28,716 nucleotides of DNA from an uncultured Bacillus sp. (GCF_946478885.1 NZ_CAMLDX010000041.1:1-28716), one strand, 5' to 3'; shown: positions 1 to 8,630, counted from the stretch's first letter. The notes: generated by a model from the letters alone, not told the origin. Made by a program: numbers and translations.

Positions 1-36
1 AAAAAAAGCTTATACCCGCTCATCGCAGATATAAGC
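1..36 (-). terminator. Rho-independent terminator of the aldolase-like gene
   Basis: Read on the minus strand, a 7-bp stem (GCTTATA at 30-36 pairing with TATAAGC at 8-14) is followed by seven T residues (1-7). It lies 44 bases after the stop codon of the aldolase-like gene. The stem is short but the T tract is clean. Confidence 0.7.
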
Positions 37-79
37 CCTTTCGAAAAAATGTCTTCCCTCATTCATAAGCTTCAAATTG

Positions 80-1033
80 CTATTTTTTTGAGATGACTAC
101 TTCCGGTGATGTGACTTGATCGTAAAAGTTGACAAACTTGTCGCAATCCTCGCTTTTGCGATATACCATGGCGACACGCGGATGTTCGTTAAGAATGCCA
201 GAAATCATATAAGGGATGATGTAGCCCCATTCCCACTTTTCACGCATGTTCAACATATGCTTTTCAATGACGCCAAGAAGCGGTTTTACCTCGTACTTTG
301 GATTTTGAATGTAACTGACAAGCAGTTCTGTATTACAGTTTCCTGCCGCACGTCCCATTCCATAAACAGAAGCATCCAAAAATGTGACACCATTCCGTGC
401 TGCTGTTAACGTATTGGCAAATGCCAACTGCAAATTATTATGGGTATGAATGCCGAGCCTCTTTTCCGGGACCATGGATCGGAATTTTTTCACCTGATGT
501 TCAATTTCCGCCGGATCGAGACTACCAAAGGAATCAACAATGTATACGACATCTACCGGACTTTGCTTTACTAATTCAAACGCTTCGCTGAGCTGATGCT
601 CAGGTACATGTGATAGAGCCATGATATTGAGTGTCGTTTCATAGCCTAAATCATGAAACATTTGGACAAGTTCTAAACCTTTGTCTACTTCACGGATATA
701 GCACGCAACACGGATCATATCTAATGCACTTTCCTCACGCGGCAAAATATCATCCGGATCCACACGACCAATATCAACTAAAGCAGACAGCTTTGTTGAT
801 TTTTTTTCAGGAATAATCTCTTTTATAAATTTATCATCAAGAAATCTCCATGGATTTGGTTCTGTTGCATTTAGAAGTTTTGGGGAGTTCTTATATCCTA
901 TTTCCATATATTCAACACCTGCTGAACTAAGGCTATTATACAGGTCTTGTACAAATTCGACACTGAAATCCCAATTATTAACTAGTCCCCCATCACGTAT
1001 AGTACAATCTATAATATTGATATGATGATCCAT
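80..1033 (-). CDS. HMGL-like (DRE-TIM) aldolase/lyase-family protein
   Basis: A 317-residue protein of the pyruvate carboxylase/HMG-CoA lyase-like superfamily (DRE-TIM metallolyases). The N-terminal motif DCTIRDGG (residues 9-16) supplies the metal-binding Asp and catalytic Arg. The later HTHNN motif (about residues 197-201) supplies the two metal-binding His, and GMGRAAGN follows as in 4-hydroxy-2-oxovalerate aldolases. The length suits a single TIM barrel plus a short C-terminal extension, without the communication domain of the DmpG type. The start has a GGGGGAT ribosome binding site. It stands alone between a terminator and a gene-free stretch, so the substrate cannot be inferred; annotation as 4-hydroxy-2-oxovalerate aldolase would be too specific. 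The fold is secure, the reaction is not. Confidence 0.8.
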   Translation of the reverse strand: MDHHINIIDCTIRDGGLVNNWDFSVEFVQDLYNSLSSAGVEYMEIGYKNSPKLLNATEPNPWRFLDDKFIKEIIPEKKSTKLSALVDIGRVDPDDILPREESALDMIRVACYIREVDKGLELVQMFHDLGYETTLNIMALSHVPEHQLSEAFELVKQSPVDVVYIVDSFGSLDPAEIEHQVKKFRSMVPEKRLGIHTHNNLQLAFANTLTAARNGVTFLDASVYGMGRAAGNCNTELLVSYIQNPKYEVKPLLGVIEKHMLNMREKWEWGYIIPYMISGILNEHPRVAMVYRKSEDCDKFVNFYDQVTSPEVVISKK

Positions 1034-1387
1034 GATTGCTATATCCCCCTGTTTTATCCTGCGTTATTATTTCCCTGTAATTTTCCGAAAATACTTTTAT
1101 TCATTTTTAGATTTCTTACTGTGTTTATATCACTTAAAATAGGGGGTGTCAAATTGTTTTTCTAAAATTCTATTAATTTGCCAAAATATTTCAGCTATCA
1201 CGATGCAGAAACAAGCATACAGTGTGGAAAAATACTGATTTAATGTTAGAAATACTGAATTTCCAGTAGATCTTTAAACCGTTATTTTTTAGCAGTTCCC
1301 TTCATGCTATGGTATGAATATTCTATAAACAGTGGCAGTAACAGTGTTTAATAGACAAAAAGTGTTCACAGAGACTCATCATCCTGA
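1034..1387. other. Gene-free stretch between aldolase-like and GNAT genes
   Basis: AT-rich, with no supportable ORF. It must hold the promoter of the aldolase-like gene, but I see no convincing -35/-10 pair. It contains one copy (1313-1331) of a 19-nt sequence that recurs at 26282-26300. Confidence 0.5.
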
Positions 1388-1807
1388 CTAATATACTTTA
1401 CGAAACCCAGTCACACTATCTGTATAACCGATACTCTCATAAAATTGATGAGCTCCTATGCGGAAAGCAGAGGATACAAGAATGGCATAGGCACAATGCT
1501 TGCTTTTCGCTAATTCATCAAGAAAGGACATCAATTTTTTCCCGACTCCTTTTCCTCTCCATTCCTCCTTCACAATGACATCCTCCACGACTAGGAAAGG
1601 GACTGCCAGGCTTTTACAGCAGATTCCAAGCGCTGAACCGATGATCGTCTCACCTTCTTTTGCAACAGCTAAGAAATAATTGTCATCCTGCAGCATTCCA
1701 TGATAATGAAGGACAGATTGTTCCTCTGAAAGGGCAAATGGGATGAAATTTTCGTAGAGCTCTAATAATTCAGGAATATCTTCTTGGATTAATTTCTCTA
1801 TTATCAT
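1388..1807 (-). CDS. GNAT-family N-acetyltransferase
   Basis: A 139-residue protein of the GNAT fold, which transfers an acetyl group from acetyl-CoA to an amine; the substrate is unknown. The acetyl-CoA pyrophosphate loop is visible as RGKGVGKKL (residues 84-92), preceded by the beta-4 strand VVEDVIVKEEWR. The C-terminal part, with HQFYESIGY, is the usual last helix and strand. I choose the ATG at 1807, because AAAGGAAA lies just upstream and the protein begins MIIEKLIQED as GNATs usually do; a reading starting ten codons earlier has no ribosome binding site. It appears monocistronic, with no obvious terminator in the 300 bases downstream. Confidence 0.85.
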   Translation of the reverse strand: MIIEKLIQEDIPELLELYENFIPFALSEEQSVLHYHGMLQDDNYFLAVAKEGETIIGSALGICCKSLAVPFLVVEDVIVKEEWRGKGVGKKLMSFLDELAKSKHCAYAILVSSAFRIGAHQFYESIGYTDSVTGFRKVY

Positions 1808-1872
1808 TGTTTTTTCCTTTCTGGTTGTCACCTTCATTTATATATATATCTTACCACAGCAAACTTTATTCA

Positions 1873-1965
1873 GGATGATTGCAAAAGCAAAGCTGTCAGG
1901 CAGTACAAAACCGTTTTAAGTATCACTCTATATAAATCTGCACGGGATCTAAAAAACTGTGACCG
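1873..1965 (+). repeat. Degenerate copy (copy a) of a ~110-bp MITE-like intergenic repeat
   Basis: It aligns with copy c at 11131-11243: AGGAT, then AAAGCAAAG, TGTCAG, AAGTATCACT, TATAA, GCAC, GGAT and ACTGTGA occur in the same order and spacing. The right terminal repeat is eroded. It lies in the 552-bp divergent region between the GNAT gene and the cell wall hydrolase, in which no other gene is supportable. Confidence 0.55.
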
Positions 1966-2359
1966 ATAATAAATACACGCTTGTTACGATTCGGGATTCG
2001 TTTTTAACAGCACGGACTGCATTGTTACCTTATTAACGCCATTTTCTTAACATCCTTTATTGTGCAGCTGTCTTGATAGGCAAAGGTTCTTTTAACATAT
2101 CGAAGAACTGCCTACCCCCAGACAAAATCTTTGAATGGTTTATAGATCTATATACTAATGAGCAAGCGATAAAGAGGAAAATATTCCTATTAACTCCAAT
2201 CATTGAATGAATTATTTCAATTAATATAGGTATAATGTCATATACCATTCTGTTTTGTAATATTGTCATTAAACAATAATGAAATGTAATTGAACTGTTC
2301 TTCCATTCAAATACATCCTCATGATAATGTCAATATAGACAAAGTTACAGGAGGTATTT

Positions 2360-3037
2360 ATGAAATATACGCACATGAAAACTTTCATTGCAGCATGTGC
2401 AGCTGTACTTTTATTTATAGGAACTCAAGGCCATAAGACTGAAGCCATGACCAGTCATCAGGTGCAAAAGGGCGATACTCTTTGGAAACTTGGGGAACAG
2501 AATGGAATATCCGTTGACATGATTAAACAGATGAATCACCGTCTGGATGATTGGATTTATATAGGCGAATTTTTACAACTTCCAGATGAGCCGAAAGATT
2601 TTACTGAATATTCAGATAACAATGATTTTGAAACCCCAGCACAGGAAATGCCGCAACCAACTCCTGTCATATCAATCGAAGAAAAAGATTTAATGGCTAG
2701 ATTGGTTGAAGCTGAAGCTAGGGGTGAGTCTTATGAGGGAAAGGTTGCCGTTGCTACGGTTGTCTTAAACCGGATGGATTCTCCAGAGTTCCCAAATAGT
2801 ATTACAGAAGTGATCTATCAGGTTGTCGGCAATACCTATGCATTTACACCTGTGCAAAATGGAGAAATCAACAAACCGGCCTCTGAGGAAGCATTACGAG
2901 CTGTAGATGAAGCTTTGATAAGTACAGACCGTTTAAATAAAGCTGTTTATTTTTACAATCCTAAGATTGCGACGGATGACTGGATTCGGTCACGACAGAT
3001 CATAAAATCCATAGGTAATCACGTATTCGCTATTTAA
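2360..3037 (+). CDS. Secreted LysM and SleB/CwlJ-type cell wall hydrolase (YkvT-like)
   Basis: A 225-residue exported enzyme. Residues 1 to about 29 form a signal peptide (positive start, hydrophobic core AACAAVLLFIG, likely cleavage near TEA). Residues about 33-76 are one LysM peptidoglycan-binding domain (QVQKGDTLWKLGEQNGIS, ending in IGEFLQLP). Residues about 110-225 are a Hydrolase_2 domain as in the spore cortex-lytic enzymes SleB and CwlJ: LVEAEARGESYEGKVAVATVVLNR contains the expected catalytic Glu region, followed by the conserved TYAFTPVQNG and VYFYNP segments. The order LysM then Hydrolase_2 and the length resemble Bacillus YkvT. The ribosome binding site AGGAGG supports the ATG at 2360. 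A role in cell wall or spore cortex turnover is likely; which one is not shown by the sequence. Confidence 0.88.
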   Translation: MKYTHMKTFIAACAAVLLFIGTQGHKTEAMTSHQVQKGDTLWKLGEQNGISVDMIKQMNHRLDDWIYIGEFLQLPDEPKDFTEYSDNNDFETPAQEMPQPTPVISIEEKDLMARLVEAEARGESYEGKVAVATVVLNRMDSPEFPNSITEVIYQVVGNTYAFTPVQNGEINKPASEEALRAVDEALISTDRLNKAVYFYNPKIATDDWIRSRQIIKSIGNHVFAI

Positions 3038-3078
3038 AAAAATCCTGTAAACATTTCCTAAATGTTTACAGGATTTTT
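3038..3078. terminator. Bidirectional terminator between convergent genes
   Basis: A perfect 19-bp stem (3038-3056 with 3060-3078) around a 3-nt loop, starting right after the hydrolase stop codon. The stem ends in A/T runs on both sides, so it has a U tract in either direction. It can end both the hydrolase transcript and that of the antiporter, whose stop is at 3187. Confidence 0.92.
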
Positions 3079-3186
3079 ACTCTGAAAAAACAACGGGCCT
3101 TACATATAGAAATAGATGTCACCCACTTGAAAATATTAATCCGTATTAGAAAAAATATGTTTCCAGAAGAAATGCATCTTTACACT

Positions 3187-4365
3187 TCAAGAATAATCAT
3201 TCGATAACGTCTTTTTGGGCGCCGCTTGAATCTTATCTGGTTTAAAGAACCATTTCATCATAGGCGGAGTAACGAGTGTAGTGACAATAACCACGACAAT
3301 CATAGAGGCGAAAAGCCGTTGCGGTATCAGACCGGCCTCGAGACCAATCGCAGCAACAATTAAAGCAACTTCTCCACGGGAAATCATGGCTGCACCAATC
3401 CCCATTGAGCTGTTCATGCTAAATCTGGAAAACTTTGCTCCTAGGCCTGCACCAATAAACTTCGTCAGGATCGCTAAAATACTTAACGTTACAATCAATC
3501 CCAGATTGTCAATAATTCCAGAAAACTCGGCAGAAATTCCGATAAAAGCAAAAAAGACAGGAACAAAAAGAGAATAGCTGATCGTTTCAACCTTTTCAAA
3601 AATTTCATTTTTATATTTTGTTACCCCCATTGCTACACCAGCAATATAAGCACCGATAATATTAGCTACACCAGTATATTCAGCAGCAAAGGCATAGACA
3701 AAACAAATAATGATCGCTGCAGTGATAACTGATTCGCTAATTTTTAATTTTGCGAAAGTGCGTAAGAACCATGGAATGGCCTTCCACGCAATTAAAATGG
3801 CTCCTGTAAAAAAGATGACCTTCTTCCATATAACGCTAATTAATGAAACTTCACCACCGGAAAAACTCATTAGAAATGCCAGAATGATCATAACTACCAC
3901 ATCATCAATCACGGCAGCCCCTAAGATTGTAGTTCCTTCTGGTGTTTTCAGTTGTTTCATTTCTTTAAGCGCCTGTACAGAGATGCTCACGCTGGTAGCT
4001 GAAAGCATGATACCTAAAAACCATGATTGATAAAAGGTCAAATCTAACAGCACCCCGGCAAAATACCCTAAAAATAACGGAACGATAATTCCGCCAAAGC
4101 CAACCAGGGTAGAAGATTTCCCCGATCTCCTAAATTCATCCAGATCCGTCTCTAGACCAGCAATAAACATTAATAATATTACCCCAATGGTACTAAACAC
4201 AGATAATGGTTCCGTCGCATTCACCCATCCTAACATAGAGGGACCAATTAGGATCCCTGCAATAATTTCACCCAATACGGCCGGCTGACCAAATCTGACA
4301 CTGAAATTCCCTGCAAGCTTTGCAACGAATAGCACAACAGCAATTTGAAAAATAAACAATGACAT
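3187..4365 (-). CDS. CPA2-family cation:proton antiporter (Na+/H+ or K+/H+ exchanger)
   Basis: A 392-residue integral membrane protein of the monovalent cation:proton antiporter-2 family (KefB/NapA-like, Na_H_Exchanger domain). About a dozen hydrophobic segments run through it. Conserved family stretches are GQPAVLGEIIAGILIGPSMLGW near the N terminus, FIAGLETDLDEFR, and AAVIDDVVVMI with the paired Asp of the ion-binding site, plus SRGEVALIVAA late in the protein. There is no C-terminal TrkA-N/TrkA-C regulatory domain, so it is the short form. The ATG at 4365 is preferred over an upstream GTG (4380) because GAGGAAAGG precedes it. It probably exchanges Na+ or K+ for protons; specificity cannot be read. 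A hairpin repeat lies 55-100 bases upstream of the start. Confidence 0.9.
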   Translation of the reverse strand: MSLFIFQIAVVLFVAKLAGNFSVRFGQPAVLGEIIAGILIGPSMLGWVNATEPLSVFSTIGVILLMFIAGLETDLDEFRRSGKSSTLVGFGGIIVPLFLGYFAGVLLDLTFYQSWFLGIMLSATSVSISVQALKEMKQLKTPEGTTILGAAVIDDVVVMIILAFLMSFSGGEVSLISVIWKKVIFFTGAILIAWKAIPWFLRTFAKLKISESVITAAIIICFVYAFAAEYTGVANIIGAYIAGVAMGVTKYKNEIFEKVETISYSLFVPVFFAFIGISAEFSGIIDNLGLIVTLSILAILTKFIGAGLGAKFSRFSMNSSMGIGAAMISRGEVALIVAAIGLEAGLIPQRLFASMIVVVIVTTLVTPPMMKWFFKPDKIQAAPKKTLSNDYS

Positions 4366-4420
4366 TCCACCTTTCCTCACGGTTAATAATCTGATAATTC
4401 AAAATTAGTTCAACACAAAA

Positions 4421-4466
4421 GGAGTCTGTCACCAATGGGCATAGAAACCCCTTGGTGACAGACTCC
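4421..4466. repeat. Perfect 15-bp hairpin upstream of the antiporter gene
   Basis: GGAGTCTGTCACCAA (4421-4435) and its exact reverse complement TTGGTGACAGACTCC (4452-4466) flank a 16-nt loop in which GGG and CCC can also pair. The arm resembles the ends of the MITE-like repeats in this window (GGATCTGTCCC and GGTGACAGAC in copy c). No U tract follows on the minus strand, so it is not a standard terminator. It may be a minimal relative of the repeat family or a leader structure of the antiporter mRNA. Confidence 0.75.
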
Positions 4467-4578
4467 TCCTTACATTCTTTCGTATTCAACTGTACACACA
4501 AAGTATATTAGCATAACTAGATTAAAAGATAAAGAGTATCACAAATCCATATTTGTATCTTTTTGTTAAACCTGAAGA

Positions 4579-4687
4579 AAAGGAACGGTTCCAAAAGCAA
4601 AAGAATCAAGCATGACAGTATCTAGCATCAATCTGCACGGAATATAGATCAATTGTGATGCCTGACACCTTATGGGACAGCCCCTTT
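4579..4687 (+). repeat. Copy b of the ~110-bp MITE-like repeat
   Basis: Begins AAAGGAACGGTTCCAAAAGC and ends CTGACACCTTATGGGACAGCCCCTTT. The internal block AATCTGCACGGAATATAGAT is shared, with small changes, with copies c and d. It lies just downstream of the DUF4652-like lipoprotein gene (stop 4735) and may help end its transcript. Confidence 0.75.
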
Positions 4688-4734
4688 ATCCATTATTCAA
4701 TTTGCCAAAATTATATTTTGCCAATACCAAGACG

Positions 4735-5436
4735 TCACTGTGCCAATTTTAGCTCATTTGCATATTCGACATATTCATTGAAGTTTTCATCGGTGTATTT
4801 GATTCCGCTATATTTCAGCACACCGTTTTCAATTTTAAAATCCGTAATTTGTACGTCATCTTCATATGTTGTCAAGGCTGTTTTCTCTTTTGTTTCAAGA
4901 TTTACTTGATAAATATTACCACCAGTAGAAACGGTTCCATAGGCAAATCCGATTATAACGAGTATGTTTTCATCATCTTTCCAAATTACTTTTTTTGGAG
5001 TTTGATCCCCTTCAGCTGCCACTAAAACATTTTGCGTACCATCCTTAAGATTCACGATATAGACATCTCCTGGTTCTTCCCATTCAATAGAGGAAACATA
5101 AGCTGCCTTTGTACTGTCTGGTGATTTCAGCGGTTCTGATGCACTTCTTGCTGCCAAAACTTCTGTTGTTCCGTCCCCTTTTACTAATGCAACGGATTGT
5201 TTCTCTGAATTATAAGAAACATCAAAGCCTGTCTTCTCTTGAGGTTCAGACTTTTTTTCCTCCTCTTGAACAGCTTCTTTTGGTTTGGAGGTTTCAGATT
5301 CTGATTTCACGTTTTCTTCAGTTTGTACATCGTCTGTTTTTTTTGCTTTTTCCGAAGTAGAAGTTTTTTCTTCATTGGAACAAGCCCCTAAAACTAGAAT
5401 TGCAGCCAATAATGTTAAAAATATGTACTTCTTCAT
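4735..5436 (-). CDS. Lipoprotein with DUF4652-like C-terminal domain
   Basis: A 233-residue putative lipoprotein. The signal peptide has the lipobox LGAC, with the lipidated Cys at residue 19, so it should be anchored on the outer face of the membrane. Residues about 20-70 are a low-complexity, Lys/Glu/Ser/Thr-rich linker typical of Gram-positive lipoproteins. Residues about 70-233 contain repeating beta-strand patterns (VALVKGDGTTEVL, AAYVSSIEWEEPGDVYIVNLKDG, NIYQVNLETKEKTALTTY), as in beta-propeller-like DUF4652 proteins. A good ribosome binding site (GGGAGG) precedes the ATG. The function is unknown. It is on the same strand as the downstream antiporter but separated from it by 369 bases holding a MITE-like repeat and a hairpin, so cotranscription is not evident. 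Confidence 0.8.
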   Translation of the reverse strand: MKKYIFLTLLAAILVLGACSNEEKTSTSEKAKKTDDVQTEENVKSESETSKPKEAVQEEEKKSEPQEKTGFDVSYNSEKQSVALVKGDGTTEVLAARSASEPLKSPDSTKAAYVSSIEWEEPGDVYIVNLKDGTQNVLVAAEGDQTPKKVIWKDDENILVIIGFAYGTVSTGGNIYQVNLETKEKTALTTYEDDVQITDFKIENGVLKYSGIKYTDENFNEYVEYANELKLAQ

Positions 5437-5670
5437 AGTATCCTCCCATCATATTAAGTTGATGTCCTACCAATATTATCATAATTAATTATTATTTAGA
5501 AAACATATTTTAGCAAATTAGAAGAAAAAATACAAATTTTGTAATTTTATTAACAATTATTCTTTCTCTTCCTAAATTTCCAGTACACCACGGATACCCT
5601 TTCGTTACATTACTTATGCCTTCGTGGCTCAGGATTCATAGAGATTACACCCGTGGTGGGCGCACCTTAG

Positions 5671-5707
5671 AGAAAAAACCAGGAATATGGTTATCCTGGT
5701 TTTTTCT
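5671..5707. terminator. Bidirectional-looking terminator downstream of thrC
   Basis: A perfect 14-bp stem (AGAAAAAACCAGGA at 5671-5684 with its complement at 5694-5707) and a 9-nt loop. The A6/T6 runs are inside the stem and give a U run for leftward transcription from thrC, whose stop is at 5804, and also for rightward transcription. The remaining part of 5437-5803 shows no gene. Confidence 0.8.
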
Positions 5708-5803
5708 CCGCCACTTTAATGGCAATTCTTGCCCCTGCCAAGGAATTTTATTCTATCATATTCGTCATGCTTTTTTAAAGAAAGAAACAGGAGAAAGATT
5801 CAC

Positions 5804-7210
5804 CTATTGAGCAACAGAGAAGGTAAAATGCTTTTCTAATTTGCTGGCAATTGCATCATTGCCTGCTTCCACAATTTCGAGATATTGCGGTTTGTTAAAC
5901 ATGGAGCTGATTTGTTTAGGGAATACTTGCTCAATATGACAAAGACTAATTGATTCATTAAATTTTGCCGGATGTGCTGTCGCTAATGTGACGCAAATGT
6001 CCCCAGACGCGCAGCAGTTTTCATATGCAGCTACACCGCAGGACGTGTGCGGATCAAGCAAGTAACCTGTTTCGTTATAGTACTTGCTGATTGTTTGCAA
6101 ACATTCTTCACCCATAACACCGTATGCTGCAAAATCTGCTTGGACTCGGCGAAGCTGTTCTTCATTCACAACAATCTGGCCTTCTGCTCTAAATTGTTCC
6201 ATTACTGCAGAAACCTGGCTGGCTTTTTCATCGAGCAAGTAGTACAAATAACGCTCAAAGTTGCTTGCCACCTGGATATCCATCGAAGGACTGTATGTGC
6301 TGCGGAATTCGCCTGGCTTGTACACTCCCTCTTTAATAAAACGCTCTAAAATATTGTTCTCATTTGTAGCAACAATCAGTTTTTCCACAGGAAGACCCAT
6401 TCTTTTTGCAAGATAGCCAGCAAAAATATCGCCAAAGTTGCCAGTTGGTACACTGAAGTTTAGAGTCTGAATGTCACAATCCTGAGACACTTGGAAATAC
6501 GCATAAAAATAATACACGGTTTGCGCTAAAATGCGTGCAAAGTTGATCGAGTTTATTGCACGAAGGTGATATTTATTTTTGAATTCTAAATCAGCAAATA
6601 ATTCCTTGATGATTCTTTGACCATCATCAAATGTTCCTTTTATTGCTAAATTCAAAACACTCTCGTCATGAACAGTTGTCATTTGCAATTCTTGTACTTT
6701 GCTTACTCTTCCGTATGGGTGCAAAATACAAATGCGGATACCTTCTTTTCCTTTTACACCCTCAATCGCAGATGCACCTGTATCCCCTGAAGTAGCGCCC
6801 AAAATGTTGATCGTTTCCCCTGTTTTCTTCGCAATATAGGAATACAAATTACCTAAAAATTGCAATGCTACATCTTTAAAAGCAAAGGTCGGTCCATGAA
6901 ACAGTTCTAATACGTACATGTTATCCTTTACTTTTTTTACTGGAGTTACCTTTGGATCACGGAAAGCAGAATAACTTTTCTGGATCAATTCCTTCAGCTC
7001 ATTTTCCGGGATTTCTTCTCCCACATAATAGGAGATGATTTCGTAAGCTAATTCTTGGTAGGATAACTGCGACATTTCCTGTAGCTTTTCTGCTGGAATT
7101 TGCGGGATTCTTTCCGGGATTAAAAGCCCCCCGTCATTTGCCAGACCCATCAAGACTGTATCAATAAAACCAATTGCATTTACATTTCCGCGTGTACTGA
7201 TATACTTCAT
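5804..7210 (-). CDS. thrC: Threonine synthase
   Basis: A 468-residue PLP enzyme that converts O-phosphohomoserine to threonine, the last step of threonine synthesis. The N-terminal Thr_synth_N region (STRGN, then LANDGGLLIPERIP) and the PLP-lysine motif FHGPTFAFKD (about residue 110) are typical. The phosphate-binding GATSGDTGASA and the later SVPTGNFGDIFAGY are also typical. The length and N-terminal domain place it in the longer E. coli/yeast-like class, not the ~350-residue class seen in the B. subtilis hom-thrC-thrB operon. I start at the ATG at 7210: the upstream TTG of the same frame is itself part of the TTGGAGGAAACT ribosome binding site. It is a single-gene unit with no hom or thrB nearby, and I see no T-box or other leader. 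Confidence 0.95.
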   Translation of the reverse strand: MKYISTRGNVNAIGFIDTVLMGLANDGGLLIPERIPQIPAEKLQEMSQLSYQELAYEIISYYVGEEIPENELKELIQKSYSAFRDPKVTPVKKVKDNMYVLELFHGPTFAFKDVALQFLGNLYSYIAKKTGETINILGATSGDTGASAIEGVKGKEGIRICILHPYGRVSKVQELQMTTVHDESVLNLAIKGTFDDGQRIIKELFADLEFKNKYHLRAINSINFARILAQTVYYFYAYFQVSQDCDIQTLNFSVPTGNFGDIFAGYLAKRMGLPVEKLIVATNENNILERFIKEGVYKPGEFRSTYSPSMDIQVASNFERYLYYLLDEKASQVSAVMEQFRAEGQIVVNEEQLRRVQADFAAYGVMGEECLQTISKYYNETGYLLDPHTSCGVAAYENCCASGDICVTLATAHPAKFNESISLCHIEQVFPKQISSMFNKPQYLEIVEAGNDAIASKLEKHFTFSVAQ

Positions 7211-7251
7211 AGTTTCCTCCAAATAAAAAATAAAATATATTACTATCCTTA

Positions 7252-7281
7252 CTTATAATTAGCTTTAAGTCAATATTTGAA
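7252..7281 (-). promoter_or_regulatory. Possible sigma-A promoter of thrC
   Basis: On the minus strand TTCAAA (7276-7281) is followed, after 18 bases, by TATAAG (7252-7257), about 40 bases upstream of the thrC ribosome binding site. The match to TTGACA/TATAAT is moderate. The rest of 7282-7570 contains no supportable gene. Confidence 0.35.
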
Positions 7282-7576
7282 TGAAAATATTTACTATTTT
7301 AAAAAGAGATTTCCCCAACACAAAATCGACTTCTCCGATATTTAATTTTTATGACTGGTTTTTATTTGCATTAAGGATGCAGGACTTTTGTGCAGAAACT
7401 CTGAATATTATGATACTAAAAAGAAAAAATCATCACAAGCATGGAGCACGTACGAATATTTATAAGGATAAGCTTTATCGGAGGATTAGGTGCTTTGAAT
7501 ACAGCTTTTTTTGAAACTCAATGTATAATGATTTTGACTCTGGCGATTTTTACATAACTTTTAATAAAGAAAATCA

Positions 7577-7619
7577 AAAGGACAGCACATATTAGTCTTG
7601 TACAATATGGCTGTCCTTT
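7577..7619 (-). terminator. Terminator of lsrF
   Basis: A 10-bp stem (AAAGGACAGC at 7577-7586 with GCTGTCCTTT at 7610-7619), extended inside by partial ATATT pairing. On the minus strand it is followed by TTTTGATTTTC. It lies about 80 bases after the lsrF stop. The plus strand also ends in TTTT, so it may work both ways. Confidence 0.75.
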
Positions 7620-7700
7620 GTTTTAAAAGTTCTTTCAATTTAGGTCTTAATAACCGTATAGGTCATAAAAATTGACGTACATTATGCTCAAAGCGCTAAC

Positions 7701-8582
7701 TTAGTCATTTGTTTGATGAAGGAAAAATTCATAAGCCTCTTGATCTGTAAACCCTTCATGGACAACTTTAGTTACTGCCTGAATCATTTCTTGCGGATGC
7801 TTCGATTGGAAAATGTTTCGTCCCATATCTACTCCAGCTGCACCACACTGTATGGATTGATATGCTAAAGTGAGAGCATCCTTTTCCGGAATTTTTTTGC
7901 CTCCGGCAACAACTAATGGAACCGGACAGGATGCGACTACTTTTTCAAATTCATCGCAATAATAAGTTTTGACCATTTGCACACCAAATTCAGCGAGCAT
8001 TCTGGTAGCAAGCAGGAAAAATTGTGTCGTCCGTGCCATTTCCTTTCCTACTGCGACTACTCCCATTACAGGGATTGAATACCTTGACCCAAGGTTAACA
8101 GCTTTATTTAATGCTTCAATTGTTCCTTTTTGCCCATCTGCCCCGATAAATGTTTGAATGGCAATCGCACTTGCATTCATCTTAATGGCTTCGTCCATAT
8201 TGACAACCATTGATTCATGACTTAAATCATCTTGCAATATACTTGAGCCTGAAGAGACTCTTAATGCGATTGATTTATTATATTGCGGCGGGACACAGCT
8301 TCGAATCGCTCCCCTTGTGGCCATTAAGCAATCAGCGTAAGGAGCGAGCTTTGGAATTTGGAGGTCTAATCGTTCTAGACCGGATACAGGCCCCATAAAA
8401 TACCCATGATCGAATGCCAGCATTACGGTATTACCGGTTGCCGGATTGAAAATTCTTGACAACCGATCCTTCATGCCCCAGTCATAGTGTGCAGCCCCCT
8501 TAACATGAAAAGACCCTTGATTTGCAAATTCTATATTTTCCAGAAATTTCTTCGCTGTTTTATTTCCTATAATATCTGCCAT
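7701..8582 (-). CDS. lsrF: LsrF-type 3-hydroxy-5-phosphonooxypentane-2,4-dione thiolase (AI-2 catabolism)
   Basis: A 293-residue class I aldolase-fold protein. It matches E. coli LsrF in length and along its whole sequence: HYDWGMKDRLSRIFNP, TVMLAFDHGYFMGP, LERLDL, the MVKTYY segment with the presumed catalytic Lys205 (Lys203 in E. coli), VVAGGKKIPE and GVDMGRNIFQS. LsrF moves an acetyl group from 3-hydroxy-2,4-pentanedione-5-phosphate to CoA, ending breakdown of phosphorylated autoinducer-2 into DHAP and acetyl-CoA. AAAGGAAGGGAAG precedes the ATG. It is transcribed away from lsrK across a 587-bp region, and its own terminator follows at 7577-7619. DeoC/FbaB-family aldolase would be the more cautious label, but the LsrF-specific similarity is high. 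Confidence 0.93.
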   Translation of the reverse strand: MADIIGNKTAKKFLENIEFANQGSFHVKGAAHYDWGMKDRLSRIFNPATGNTVMLAFDHGYFMGPVSGLERLDLQIPKLAPYADCLMATRGAIRSCVPPQYNKSIALRVSSGSSILQDDLSHESMVVNMDEAIKMNASAIAIQTFIGADGQKGTIEALNKAVNLGSRYSIPVMGVVAVGKEMARTTQFFLLATRMLAEFGVQMVKTYYCDEFEKVVASCPVPLVVAGGKKIPEKDALTLAYQSIQCGAAGVDMGRNIFQSKHPQEMIQAVTKVVHEGFTDQEAYEFFLHQTND

Positions 8583-8630
8583 TCTTCCCTTCCTTTACAA
8601 TTTTTTAGTGATTAAAAATCATTGTTATGG

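Noticed and set aside
2057..2269. 70-codon minus-strand ORF with a hydrophobic middle
   Set aside because: No ribosome binding site, AT-rich intergenic sequence, no recognisable family.
7281..7514. 77-codon plus-strand ORF between thrC and the lsrF terminator
   Set aside because: No ribosome binding site, biased composition and no similarity recognised; it overlaps the thrC promoter region.
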